Source of the DNA: DASPKM01 sp035628135
GTDB lineage: Bacteria > Bacteroidota > Bacteroidia > Chitinophagales > Chitinophagaceae
Length of the DNA: 64,000 nucleotides
Reading direction: 5' to 3'
Assembly: GCA_035628135.1 (NCBI GenBank)
Contig: DASPKM010000010.1
Coordinates: 186,001-250,000, forward strand
The notes beneath the pieces are model-generated. The model was not told the DNA's origin. It searched no databases and saw nothing but the letters and a program-made list of their open reading frames with translations. Positions 1 through 7,566 of the stretch are shown here, one piece after another. Made by a program: the position numbers and the translations under genes. Within the stretch, counting starts at the first letter, position 1; each line of letters starts with the position of its first letter.

Positions 1-404
1 ACTACTTCGGCGCTTCCATAAATATAGTCCGCGTACTGCTGGTCATTGTAATATTGCTGGTGCAGGTCCATTTCCATGCTGCTAAAGAAAGCGCGTATCA
101 GTGCATGGTCAATATCGAATGCATGCACGGTAGATTGAAAGCTGTGCAATATAGGGTTCAGGCTCAGCTTCCTTGCAATAGCATCGAATGTTTCCTGTTG
201 AAATTGCTGTAGCAGCGCCGCTTTGTCGTGCCCGTGAAAAGTATCCACGATCTCGTCTGCAAAGCGGACAAAGCCATATATATCATAAATAGGTCCCTGC
301 AGGTCGCGATGCAGCAACCTTACCGAGGATGAGAACGATGAACTGTATGTTTCGGTTGTAATGCGGCTGCATTCCCGCGAAACGCTATGGAACAAGTGCA
401 TCAT
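1..404 (-). CDS. crtB: Phytoene synthase, N-terminal part (cut by window edge)
   Basis: Only the first 134 codons lie in the window; the gene continues off the left edge. It should condense two geranylgeranyl diphosphates to phytoene, the first committed carotenoid step. The visible part begins MMHLFHSVSREC and carries the squalene/phytoene-synthase signature YGFVRFADEIVD around residues 43-54, with Asp50 and Asp54 forming the first DxxxD-type Mg-diphosphate site. Two adjacent ATG codons (404 and 401) could start it. The start is 11 bp after the crtI stop, so it is the last visible gene of the carotenoid operon. Family assignment is confident; the C-terminal half cannot be judged. Confidence 0.93.
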   Translation of the reverse strand, partial: MMHLFHSVSRECSRITTETYSSSFSSSVRLLHRDLQGPIYDIYGFVRFADEIVDTFHGHDKAALLQQFQQETFDAIARKLSLNPILHSFQSTVHAFDIDHALIRAFFSSMEMDLHQQYYNDQQYADYIYGSAEV

Positions 405-415
405 GGTTGTACAAT

Positions 416-1888
416 TTATGTAAAATGCTTCAACACTTCCCGCGCAGCTACTTCTCCGCTGATAAGGCTGGGCGGAACACCAGGCCCCGGAACGGTCAGC
501 TGCCCTGCATAAAAAAGATTTTTAATTTTTTTACTGCGGCAGCTCGGGCGGAAAATGGCGGTTTGCGACAAAGTATTCGCAAGGCCGTAAGCATTTCCTT
601 TGAATGAATTGTATTCGCGCAAAAAATCGGTGTACGCGAACGTTTTTTTAAAAACAATAGAATGTTTGATTGGCTCCCCAATGCGTTGTTCAAAACGCCG
701 GATGATCTGGTCAAAATAATGATCACGCAATTGCTCCGTATCACCGGCCAATCCCGCGGCAACAGGTACAAGGAAAACAAGGTTCTCATGACCGGGAGGG
801 GCCACTGTATCATCGGTAACAGACGACACGCTCACGTAAAACAGGGGATCTTCGGGCCAGGTTCGCGTGGTATAAATTTCTTTCGCGTGCTGTTCGAAGT
901 TTACATCGAAAAAAAGAGAATGATGCCGGACGTCCTTCAGTTTTTTATCGATACCCACATAATACAACAGGCAGGAAGGGGCCATCAATTTCTTGTCCCA
1001 ATATGCAGTAGAGTAGCTGCGGTGGTCTTCGGGCAATAGATTGTTTTCGATGAAATGATAGTCCGCGCCGCCAATGACCACGTCTGCCGCATATTCATTT
1101 TTATCGGTCACCACTTTGCGCGCCGCGTGGCTGTCTAAAACTATCTGTTGCACGGTTTCGTCGAAATGAAATTGCACACCGAGTTCCATGGCTAGTTGGT
1201 GCATGCCGTTGACCACGCTGTACATTCCACCCTGCGGGTACCAGGTGCCGCCGATGATGTCCGCATAGTTCATCAAACTGTATAATGCGGGCGTGTCTTC
1301 GGGCAGTGCGCCCAGGAACAATACGGGAAATTCCATCAACTGTCGAAGCCGCGGATGTGTAAAATGGCGGGCTATGTGTTTTTTGATAGATGAAAAAACA
1401 TTGAGGCGGAAGAAACCACTGATCACATCCCAATCGATGAACTCAGCAAGCGACAAACCCGGCTTGTGCACGAGCTTATTGATCCCTATCGCGTATTTAT
1501 AAGCAGCTTCTTTGATAAAAAGGTCCAACTGCCTTCCTGCACCGGGTTCGATGGATTCAAATAATTGCCTTAACGAAGCGTAATCGGCGGGCAAATCGGT
1601 GGTATCATTATCCCAATACACGCGGTACGAGGGGTTCAACCGTTGCAGCGCATAATAGTCGGTAACTTTTTTACCGAATTGCTGAAAATACCGTTCGAAC
1701 ACATCCGGCATCCAGTACCAGCTCGGCCCCATATCGAAGCTGAACCCGTTTTCCTGCAAACGCCTCGCTCTTCCCCCGGGTGTAAGGTGCTTTTCAATCA
1801 CCCTGACATCCCATCCCTCTTTGGCCATGAACGATGCGGCGGATAATCCCGCAAACCCACTACCTATTATGATGACTTTCTTCGGCAA
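416..1888 (-). CDS. crtI: Phytoene desaturase (FAD-dependent)
   Basis: 490 residues, normal length for CrtI. It should desaturate phytoene towards lycopene at the membrane using FAD. The N-terminal Rossmann motif GSGFAG (residues 9-14) and the following acidic residue in VRVIEKH bind FAD. The C-terminal stretch NLFYAGQLTVPGPGVPPSLISG is the CrtI-type FAD signature. The start is TTG: an in-frame TAG (the stop of the sigma gene) lies eight codons upstream and no ATG occurs between, so TTG at 1888 is the only reasonable start. It sits 21 bp after the sigma gene and just before crtB, so co-transcription is likely. Confidence 0.95.
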   Translation of the reverse strand: MPKKVIIIGSGFAGLSAASFMAKEGWDVRVIEKHLTPGGRARRLQENGFSFDMGPSWYWMPDVFERYFQQFGKKVTDYYALQRLNPSYRVYWDNDTTDLPADYASLRQLFESIEPGAGRQLDLFIKEAAYKYAIGINKLVHKPGLSLAEFIDWDVISGFFRLNVFSSIKKHIARHFTHPRLRQLMEFPVLFLGALPEDTPALYSLMNYADIIGGTWYPQGGMYSVVNGMHQLAMELGVQFHFDETVQQIVLDSHAARKVVTDKNEYAADVVIGGADYHFIENNLLPEDHRSYSTAYWDKKLMAPSCLLYYVGIDKKLKDVRHHSLFFDVNFEQHAKEIYTTRTWPEDPLFYVSVSSVTDDTVAPPGHENLVFLVPVAAGLAGDTEQLRDHYFDQIIRRFEQRIGEPIKHSIVFKKTFAYTDFLREYNSFKGNAYGLANTLSQTAIFRPSCRSKKIKNLFYAGQLTVPGPGVPPSLISGEVAAREVLKHFT

Positions 1889-1909
1889 GCAATTTTGGTT
1901 TGTGTGCGG

Positions 1910-2401
1910 CTATCTTTCAATTTGCACTTTCAATAGTTTTCGTGCGAAATGAATGCGGCTTTTAATGGTTCCAAGGGGTTCGCGGAGCATGTCGGCAATT
2001 TCGCTGTACTTATATCCCTCAAAATATAGAATAAATGGGTTACGAAAAATTTGGGGCAGCTGGCAGATCATCTTCCAGGTTTCTTTTTCTTCCATGGGAC
2101 CATAGGCGGTAAAAGAAGATAGGCCCTGCTCGGGAAGCGCATTGCCAGCCACCGGTTGAAAAATCTGATTTTGTTTAAGTTTCCGGCGGTAATCATTGAT
2201 AAATGTATTGCGTAATATGGTGTACATCCATGCCCTGATATTGCTGCCGACGTTGTACTTCTCCTTATTTGCGAGCGCCCGGTACAAGGTGTCCTGCAGC
2301 AGATCCCGCGCTGTGTCCGGGTCCCTGGTCAGGCTAATCGCAAATGGTTTCAGGAACTCCGAATGGCTCACTAGCAATTGGTTAAACTCCGTAACCGACA
2401 T
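1910..2401 (-). CDS. ECF-type RNA polymerase sigma factor
   Basis: 163 residues. Region 2 (about residues 10-75) contains the DTARDLLQDTLYRAL core-binding helix and the RAWMYTILRNTFINDYRR -10-recognition segment. Region 4 (about 107-158) has the helix-turn-helix YSEIADMLREPLGTIKSRI. No anti-sigma gene adjoins it. Its place between the CarH-like regulator and crtI suggests it drives the carotenoid genes, possibly itself, in a light-dependent cascade. That role is inference from position and from other bacterial carotenoid loci that use an ECF factor with a B12 photoreceptor. Confidence 0.93.
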   Translation of the reverse strand: MSVTEFNQLLVSHSEFLKPFAISLTRDPDTARDLLQDTLYRALANKEKYNVGSNIRAWMYTILRNTFINDYRRKLKQNQIFQPVAGNALPEQGLSSFTAYGPMEEKETWKMICQLPQIFRNPFILYFEGYKYSEIADMLREPLGTIKSRIHFARKLLKVQIER

Positions 2402-2438
2402 TTTTGTTTAATTTTTTACGCCACAATATTAAACAAAA
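2402..2438. promoter_or_regulatory. 11-bp perfect inverted repeat, candidate operator of the sigma-crt operon
   Basis: The arms TTTTGTTTAAT (2402-2412) and ATTAAACAAAA (2428-2438) are exact reverse complements separated by 15 bp. The repeat abuts the sigma-factor start codon and overlaps the candidate -7 element at 2434-2442, a good position for a repressor. The CarH-like protein encoded next door is the obvious candidate to bind, but this is inference. Confidence 0.5.
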
Positions 2439-2463
2439 CATAATTCAAAAAAATCAGCCTCAA
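2434..2463 (-). promoter_or_regulatory. Candidate Bacteroidota promoter for the sigma-crt genes
   Basis: Read on the minus strand, TTG (2463-2461) is followed after 18 bp by TATGTTTTG (2442-2434). This resembles the TTG-N17-23-TAnnTTTG consensus with one extra T. It lies 33-62 bp upstream of the sigma start codon. The match is imperfect. Confidence 0.4.
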
Positions 2464-2494
2464 CCACATAAACGAAAAATAAAAAGGCCTGGAT

Positions 2495-3373
2495 TTAAAG
2501 CGCGTCGATGAACTCCCGCACCTGCTGCAGGGAAGATTTGAACTGGACCAGGTGATGGTCTTTGCCGATATAGTCCCAGGCCGATTGTCCAGATATTACC
2601 AATGGAACCCCCGGCGCCTGGGCTGTAAACTTTGCGAGGAACTTGCCAAGATTGAAATTGCGCGGCTTTGAAGTGAGATGGGTATAAATGAAATCTGGCT
2701 TTTTAAATTTTGCTACAAATACCAGGTCGTTGAACGGAACGTCTGCCCCGAGGTAAAGCAGGCGCACGCCCCTGGTTTTAAGAAGGTAATACGTGTACAG
2801 CAATCCCAGTTCATGATGCTCGCCTTCGGGCAGGAATAGCAACACCAGTTTGTTAGCGCCCGATGGAGGCAATACCCCTTCTATGCCCACCAGTATTTTT
2901 TGCCTGATGATATTGCTGGCCAGGTGTTCCTGCGCGGGATTGATATGGCCCGTCATCCACAGCAATCCCACGCGCTCTAAAAAAGGAAAAATCGCTTGTG
3001 TAATGGCCTTGTCTATTCCGCGTGAATAGATAAAATGGTCCAGCGCACCTTCAAACGCATCCATGTCCAGGTCAACCATCGAGCGTATCAGGTCATGCAC
3101 CACCTTATCCTGCTGGGCTTCGGCATGCGTGAGCGTGAGTATTTTATTGTTCATTTCCTGCCCGCTCATTTTATCGATCTGCGAGATCTTATACCCGTAC
3201 TTATTCAGCAGCGCAATGCTCAACAGCACCTTCAGTTCTTCATTGTTATAACAGCGTATGTTGGTGCCCGTTCGCTTGGGCTTGAGAAAAGAATAACGCT
3301 GCTCCCAAATGCGGATGGTATGGGCTTTTATACCCGAAAGGTTTTCGAGGTCCCTGATGGTAAAGTCGTTCAT
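2495..3373 (-). CDS. carH: CarH-like MerR regulator with adenosylcobalamin photoreceptor domain
   Basis: 292 residues. An N-terminal MerR winged helix (residues 3-70, with HTIRIWEQRY) is followed by a helical bundle and a B12-binding Rossmann domain. The bundle has W139, nine residues, then E149-H150: the W-x9-EH motif of CarH/LitR photoreceptors. The B12 domain has E183-xxx-H187-xx-G190 (EGEHHELG), whose His ligates cobalt. Characterised CarH binds DNA as a tetramer in the dark and is released when light breaks the cobalt-carbon bond. Position ahead of sigma, crtI and crtB fits light-induced carotenoid synthesis. The gene begins only 46 bp after the last EPS gene on the same strand. Photoreception is inferred from motifs. 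Confidence 0.9.
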   Translation of the reverse strand: MNDFTIRDLENLSGIKAHTIRIWEQRYSFLKPKRTGTNIRCYNNEELKVLLSIALLNKYGYKISQIDKMSGQEMNNKILTLTHAEAQQDKVVHDLIRSMVDLDMDAFEGALDHFIYSRGIDKAITQAIFPFLERVGLLWMTGHINPAQEHLASNIIRQKILVGIEGVLPPSGANKLVLLFLPEGEHHELGLLYTYYLLKTRGVRLLYLGADVPFNDLVFVAKFKKPDFIYTHLTSKPRNFNLGKFLAKFTAQAPGVPLVISGQSAWDYIGKDHHLVQFKSSLQQVREFIDAL

Positions 3374-3419
3374 ACAAGGATAACTACAAATAAAGATCGA
3401 AAAAGTTGAGGAGCGGGCG

Positions 3420-4151
3420 TTAAAGGCGCGAATTCAGCAGGCGCCCGAGGTCGGACAGTCGCTGCATAATGGGTATAATGGCCTGGGCCTTTCGGAGGGC
3501 TTCAATATGCCGGAGGTGGTGGGCATCGGTACCCAGGTAGTCGACGTAATCTTTTTTGAGCAGGTAATTGGCCAGTTCAACCGGGCCTTTTCCATAATAG
3601 CCGGTGAATGAAAGGATGTTGCAGGCAAACTGGCAGCCTGCGTCTTTCAACTCATCATACATTCCTTTGCTGTTGCCGAAGTAGAGGTACCGTTCGGGAT
3701 GCGCCAGCACCGGTTGGTAGCCGCGTATCTGCATATCGAAGATCCTTTCCTTGAAATTGATGGAAGTGGTAACAAAGGAAAGCTCTACCAATACCGTGTT
3801 ATTTGTAATGCACAACAAGGGCTGGCCTTGCTGCAACAGATCATCGAAGGTTTCGTCTAAAAAATATTCAGCCGCGGGCCGCAATGGAATGTCTTCACCC
3901 GCCGATTGCTTCAATATATCAAATGCATTATTGATGGTATCCTGGGTATTGGGATACATATCGGACATGATGTGCGGCGTAGTGATAAATTTTTTGAAGC
4001 CGAGTTCCTGCAACCCGTTGATCAGTTCTATGGATTGCTCCACGTTACCAGCACCATCGTCTATCCCAGGCAACAGGTGGGAATGCATATCGGTGCCGAG
4101 CACGCTGTAGTCGACAGCGGCAGGTGATTTCTTTCTGAAAATGGATAACAT
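3420..4151 (-). CDS. PHP-domain protein-tyrosine phosphatase, CpsB/YwqE type
   Basis: 243 residues, normal for the family. The PHP metal-binding motif D21-M-H23-S-H25 ... D31-D32-G and the C-terminal GTDAHH (207-212) supply the metal ligands of a manganese-dependent phosphatase. In capsule loci such enzymes dephosphorylate the tyrosine-rich tail of the autokinase, here the gene at 39146-41539, so the kinase and its phosphatase stand at opposite ends of the operon. It is the last gene of the exopolysaccharide locus. The upstream gap to fcl is filled by an AT-only repeat. Confidence 0.9.
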   Translation of the reverse strand: MLSIFRKKSPAAVDYSVLGTDMHSHLLPGIDDGAGNVEQSIELINGLQELGFKKFITTPHIMSDMYPNTQDTINNAFDILKQSAGEDIPLRPAAEYFLDETFDDLLQQGQPLLCITNNTVLVELSFVTTSINFKERIFDMQIRGYQPVLAHPERYLYFGNSKGMYDELKDAGCQFACNILSFTGYYGKGPVELANYLLKKDYVDYLGTDAHHLRHIEALRKAQAIIPIMQRLSDLGRLLNSRL

Positions 4152-4190
4152 AATTAATAATTACTAATTAATAATTATTAATTAATAATC
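4151..4190. repeat. AT-only tandem repeat, about three 13-bp units
   Basis: Three successive copies of a unit close to TAATTAATAATTA, also internally palindromic, fill the gap between fcl and the phosphatase gene and supply the last codons and the stop of fcl. Probably slipped-strand expansion; it could affect transcription or mRNA stability. Confidence 0.6.
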
Positions 4191-5119
4191 GTATTAGTAT
4201 GCGCTGCGTACTCATGGTACACCCGGCGGATGCCTTCTTCCAGGCTAATGGAATGCTTCCATCCTAAATCATTCAGCTTCGATACGTCCATCAGCTTTCG
4301 CGGGGTGCCATCGGGTTTCGACAGATCGTGCTCGATGGAGCCCCGGTAACCTACGATATCTTTTATCAGCGATGCCAGTTCGCGGATTTCAATGTCTTCA
4401 CCGGTGCCAATGTTCACAAATCCGGGCTCATTGTAATGACGCATTAAAAAAAAGCAGGCATCTGCAAGGTCATCGGCGTGCAGGAACTCACGGCGAGGCT
4501 TACCCGTACCCCATAAGGTCACGGACGGCGCGTCGTTCAGCTTTGCCTCATGAAATTTACGAATGAGCGCCGGAAGAACATGCGAGGTCTTCAGGTCGTA
4601 ATTATCGTTGGGACCGTATAAATTGGTAGGCATTACGGAAATGTAATTGCACCCATACTGCGACCTGTACGCATCGCAGAGCTTAATGCCCGCGATCTTG
4701 GCCACCGCGTACGGTTCGTTGGTAGATTCCAGCGGACCGGTAAGCAGGTAGTCTTCTTTCAATGGCTGTGGCGCCATCTTGGGATAAATACAGGAAGAAC
4801 CGAGAAACAACAGCTTTACCACGTGGTTCAGGTAAGACGCATGTATCACGTTGTTCTGGATCATAAGGTTATCATACAGGAACTCGGCACGGTATACATT
4901 GTTTGCAAGAATACCCCCCACCTTGGCAGCCGCCATGAACACATAGCGCGGCTTTTCGGCTTCGAAAAACTCATTTACCGCTGCCTGGTTTCTCAGGTCG
5001 AGCTCGCTAGAGGTACGGGTTATAATATCCTGGAATCCTTCCTGCTGCAGCTTGCGCACAATAGCGGAACCTACCATGCCGCGGTGCCCGGCCACATATA
5101 CTTTTTCTTCTCGTTTCAA
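4178..5119 (-). CDS. fcl: GDP-L-fucose synthase
   Basis: 313 residues. Epimerises and reduces GDP-4-keto-6-deoxy-mannose to GDP-L-fucose with NADPH. The NADP-binding GHRGMVG motif (11-17) is typical of Fcl/WcaG, and S108/S109, Y137 and K141 (YAVAK) form the short-chain-dehydrogenase catalytic set. It follows gmd by 28 bp, so the two steps from GDP-mannose to GDP-fucose are coupled. The reading frame has no ATG upstream of the motif and starts at TTG (5119). The C-terminal residues come from the adjacent AT-rich repeat. Confidence 0.94.
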   Translation of the reverse strand: MKREEKVYVAGHRGMVGSAIVRKLQQEGFQDIITRTSSELDLRNQAAVNEFFEAEKPRYVFMAAAKVGGILANNVYRAEFLYDNLMIQNNVIHASYLNHVVKLLFLGSSCIYPKMAPQPLKEDYLLTGPLESTNEPYAVAKIAGIKLCDAYRSQYGCNYISVMPTNLYGPNDNYDLKTSHVLPALIRKFHEAKLNDAPSVTLWGTGKPRREFLHADDLADACFFLMRHYNEPGFVNIGTGEDIEIRELASLIKDIVGYRGSIEHDLSKPDGTPRKLMDVSKLNDLGWKHSISLEEGIRRVYHEYAAHTNTIIN

Positions 5120-5147
5120 AATATCTTTATTTAATGTTTTATCGGTC

Positions 5148-6263
5148 TTATTCGTATTGATTCCTCACACTAAAGCCAGATTCTTTCAATAGCTTGTCTG
5201 CGCGGAACAGCTCCAAATCGCAATGCACCATTTCTTTTACCAGCATGCTCAGATCGTATTTGGGTTTCCAACCCAGTTGACGTTGCGCCTTGGTGGCATC
5301 GCCGATCAGCAAGTCTACTTCCGTAGGACGATAGTATCTCGGGTCTACTGCTACCACCTCTTTGCCAATGGGCAATTGGTAGTCTGCATGACTGCAGGCT
5401 GATACAATGGCTACTTCCTTTTCGTTCCTTCCTTTGAATTCTATTTCAACGCCTACTTCTGCAAACGCCAGTCTCACAAAATCCCGCACCGAAGTGGTAA
5501 CCCCGGTAGCTATCACGTAATCTTCCGGCACATCCTGTTGCAGTATCAGCCACATGGCTTCTACATAATCTTTTGCATGGCCCCAGTCGCGCTTGGCATC
5601 GAGGTTGCCGAGAAAAATTTTATCCTGCAAACCCAGGCCGATCTTGGCCACGCCCCTGGTGATCTTTCTTGTTACGAATGTTTCGCCGCGAAGGGGTGAT
5701 TCGTGGTTGAACAGTATGCCGTTGACCGCATACATATTGTATGCTTCGCGATAGTTTACGGTTATCCAGTATGCGTACAATTTAGCTACTGCATAAGGCG
5801 AGCGCGGATAAAAAGGCGTACGCTCCGATTGCGGCGTCTCCTGCACCAATCCATACAACTCGGAAGTGGACGCCTGGTATATCCTTGTTTTCTTTACGAG
5901 ACCGAGCAGGCGCACTGCTTCCAGTATCCGCAGCATGCCGATGCCATCTGCATTGGCGGTATACTCAGGCGTTTCGAAGCTCACTTTTACATGGCTTTGC
6001 GCAGCCAGGTTGTAAATTTCATCGGGCTGCACTTCTTGTATGATGCGGATGAGGTTGGTAGAATCCGTAAGGTCGCCGTAGTGCAAGGTAAAATGAACAT
6101 TACGCTCATGCGGGTCCTGGTATAAATGGTCTATTCTCTCTGTATTGAAGAGGGAGCTTCTTCTTTTGATACCGTGAACGACGTATCCCTTGTTCAACAG
6201 GAGCTCGCTTAAATAGGCTCCATCCTGCCCGGTAACCCCGGTTATTAATGCAACTTTAGCCAT
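5148..6263 (-). CDS. gmd: GDP-mannose 4,6-dehydratase
   Basis: 371 residues, full length. Converts GDP-D-mannose to GDP-4-keto-6-deoxy-D-mannose. It has the GVTGQDGAYLS NADP motif (9-19), T133 and E135 in ASTSELYG, and Y157/K161 in YAVAK, together the Gmd catalytic residues, plus the family signature LFNHESPLRGETFVTRKI. The start ATG overlaps the end of the upstream glycosyltransferase gene. With fcl it provides the fucose donor for the exopolysaccharide. A shorter Gmd-like gene occurs at 13871-14845. Confidence 0.95.
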   Translation of the reverse strand: MAKVALITGVTGQDGAYLSELLLNKGYVVHGIKRRSSLFNTERIDHLYQDPHERNVHFTLHYGDLTDSTNLIRIIQEVQPDEIYNLAAQSHVKVSFETPEYTANADGIGMLRILEAVRLLGLVKKTRIYQASTSELYGLVQETPQSERTPFYPRSPYAVAKLYAYWITVNYREAYNMYAVNGILFNHESPLRGETFVTRKITRGVAKIGLGLQDKIFLGNLDAKRDWGHAKDYVEAMWLILQQDVPEDYVIATGVTTSVRDFVRLAFAEVGVEIEFKGRNEKEVAIVSACSHADYQLPIGKEVVAVDPRYYRPTEVDLLIGDATKAQRQLGWKPKYDLSMLVKEMVHCDLELFRADKLLKESGFSVRNQYE

Positions 6264-7012
6264 TGTTTGGGTTGTATGTATTGAAATATTTTACGAATCG
6301 GTTTTAAGTACAAAGTAAAGAAATAAGGTTTGAGGCCGTTCTTTTTCCATGCCAGCCGGTCTTCCTTGTTGGCCCTTAGCCTGTTTTTGAGCGATGCGTT
6401 GCTCATACCCCCTGTGCGCATTTTTACCAGCACTTCCGGTATATAAGCAATATTGAAACGATGCTTTACAAATACGCGCAGCAGCAATTCATAATCGGCG
6501 GCGCTGCGCAACGAAGTATCGAAGTAACCTACTTTATCATATACTTCTCTTTTCACAAAAAAAGTAGGATGTGGCGGCATCCATCCCATCAGGAAAGAAC
6601 GGTTATTGAAGCGGCCTGCCTTCCAGTAACGCACTACTTTGTCCAGGTCCTTATCAGAAACATATTTCAGGTCGGCATAACAGGCATCGATATCCTGCTC
6701 AAATGCCCTGGCCACTTTCGACAACACCTGGCCATCGACATATATATCGTCTGAATTCAGTATACCGATGATGTCCCCGGTGGCCAGCTTCAATCCTTTG
6801 TTCATGGCGTCGTAAATGCCTTTGTCTTTTTCTGATACAACTTTCGCAACGTGCGGGTAATTGTGTACGATCTGCAACGTATCGTCACTCGATTTTCCAT
6901 CTACAATGATGTGCTCCACATTTGCATAATCCTGCTTTGCCACGCAGTCAAGTGTATCGCTGATGGTGGTGGCGCTGTTATACGTGGCAGTTATGATGGA
7001 AATTTTTTTCAT
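6245..7012 (-). CDS. Family 2 glycosyltransferase
   Basis: 255 residues from the ATG at 7012, chosen because MKKISIITATYNS is the canonical GT2 start; the open frame further upstream encodes unrelated sequence inside the preceding gene. GT-A features are HIIVDGKSSDDT (nucleotide binding) and GILNSDD (metal-binding acidic cluster). It should transfer one sugar from a nucleotide donor to the lipid-linked repeat unit at the cytoplasmic membrane. Its start overlaps the upstream acetyltransferase stop as ATGA, and it overlaps gmd at the other end, so translation is probably coupled. Sugar specificity cannot be read. Confidence 0.9.
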   Translation of the reverse strand: MKKISIITATYNSATTISDTLDCVAKQDYANVEHIIVDGKSSDDTLQIVHNYPHVAKVVSEKDKGIYDAMNKGLKLATGDIIGILNSDDIYVDGQVLSKVARAFEQDIDACYADLKYVSDKDLDKVVRYWKAGRFNNRSFLMGWMPPHPTFFVKREVYDKVGYFDTSLRSAADYELLLRVFVKHRFNIAYIPEVLVKMRTGGMSNASLKNRLRANKEDRLAWKKNGLKPYFFTLYLKPIRKIFQYIQPKQWLKLH

Positions 7013-7566
7013 GCGCTGATCACCCGCTCCCTTACTTCCACCGCCGGATTGCCCTGGTAGATCCTGTGCGCTTCCAGGTCTTTGGTGGCTACGGAACACG
7101 CAGCCAGCACTGAATGCGATCTGCACGTGATGCCTGGGCAAACCATTGCCTGCGCGCCGATCCACACGCCATCTTCCAATACAATTCCTTTAACCTGCAG
7201 GTCGAACGTAGGCTTGCGGTAATCGTGGTTGCCCGTTAGCAGCATGGCGCCTTGCGAAAGGCAAACATTGCTGCCGATGAGGATATCGGCCAGGTTGTCT
7301 ATCCAAACATTCTCGCCAATCCATGAGTGGCTGCCAATCACCAGCTTCCAGGGATATTTGATATTTACCGATGGTTTTATCACCACGCCCTTTCCAACCT
7401 TCGCGCCGAACATGCGCAGCAGCGAAACCTTGATGCCCGAGCTTACGTTCAACGCATTTTTAAAGAAGATAATATTCGTTACATACCAAACCATTTGCTT
7501 CAGCCGCGAAGCTTTGATCTCGGCCTTATACCAATCGTTGTTATAAGAAGAAAGGTCTGTTTTCAT
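7009..7566 (-). CDS. Hexapeptide-repeat sugar O-acetyltransferase, WcaF-like
   Basis: 185 residues from the ATG at 7566 (MKTDLSSYNNDWY, the usual WcaF beginning); the frame extends 27 codons upstream into the previous gene, but the ATGA overlap at 7563-7566 marks the true start. The left-handed beta-helix repeats are clear (IGSHSWIGENVWIDNLADILIG, VWIGAQAMVCPG), with the catalytic-type His in GNHDYRKPTF. It probably adds acetyl groups from acetyl-CoA to a sugar of the exopolysaccharide, as WcaF does in colanic acid. The acceptor is unknown. Confidence 0.88.
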   Translation of the reverse strand: MKTDLSSYNNDWYKAEIKASRLKQMVWYVTNIIFFKNALNVSSGIKVSLLRMFGAKVGKGVVIKPSVNIKYPWKLVIGSHSWIGENVWIDNLADILIGSNVCLSQGAMLLTGNHDYRKPTFDLQVKGIVLEDGVWIGAQAMVCPGITCRSHSVLAACSVATKDLEAHRIYQGNPAVEVRERVISA

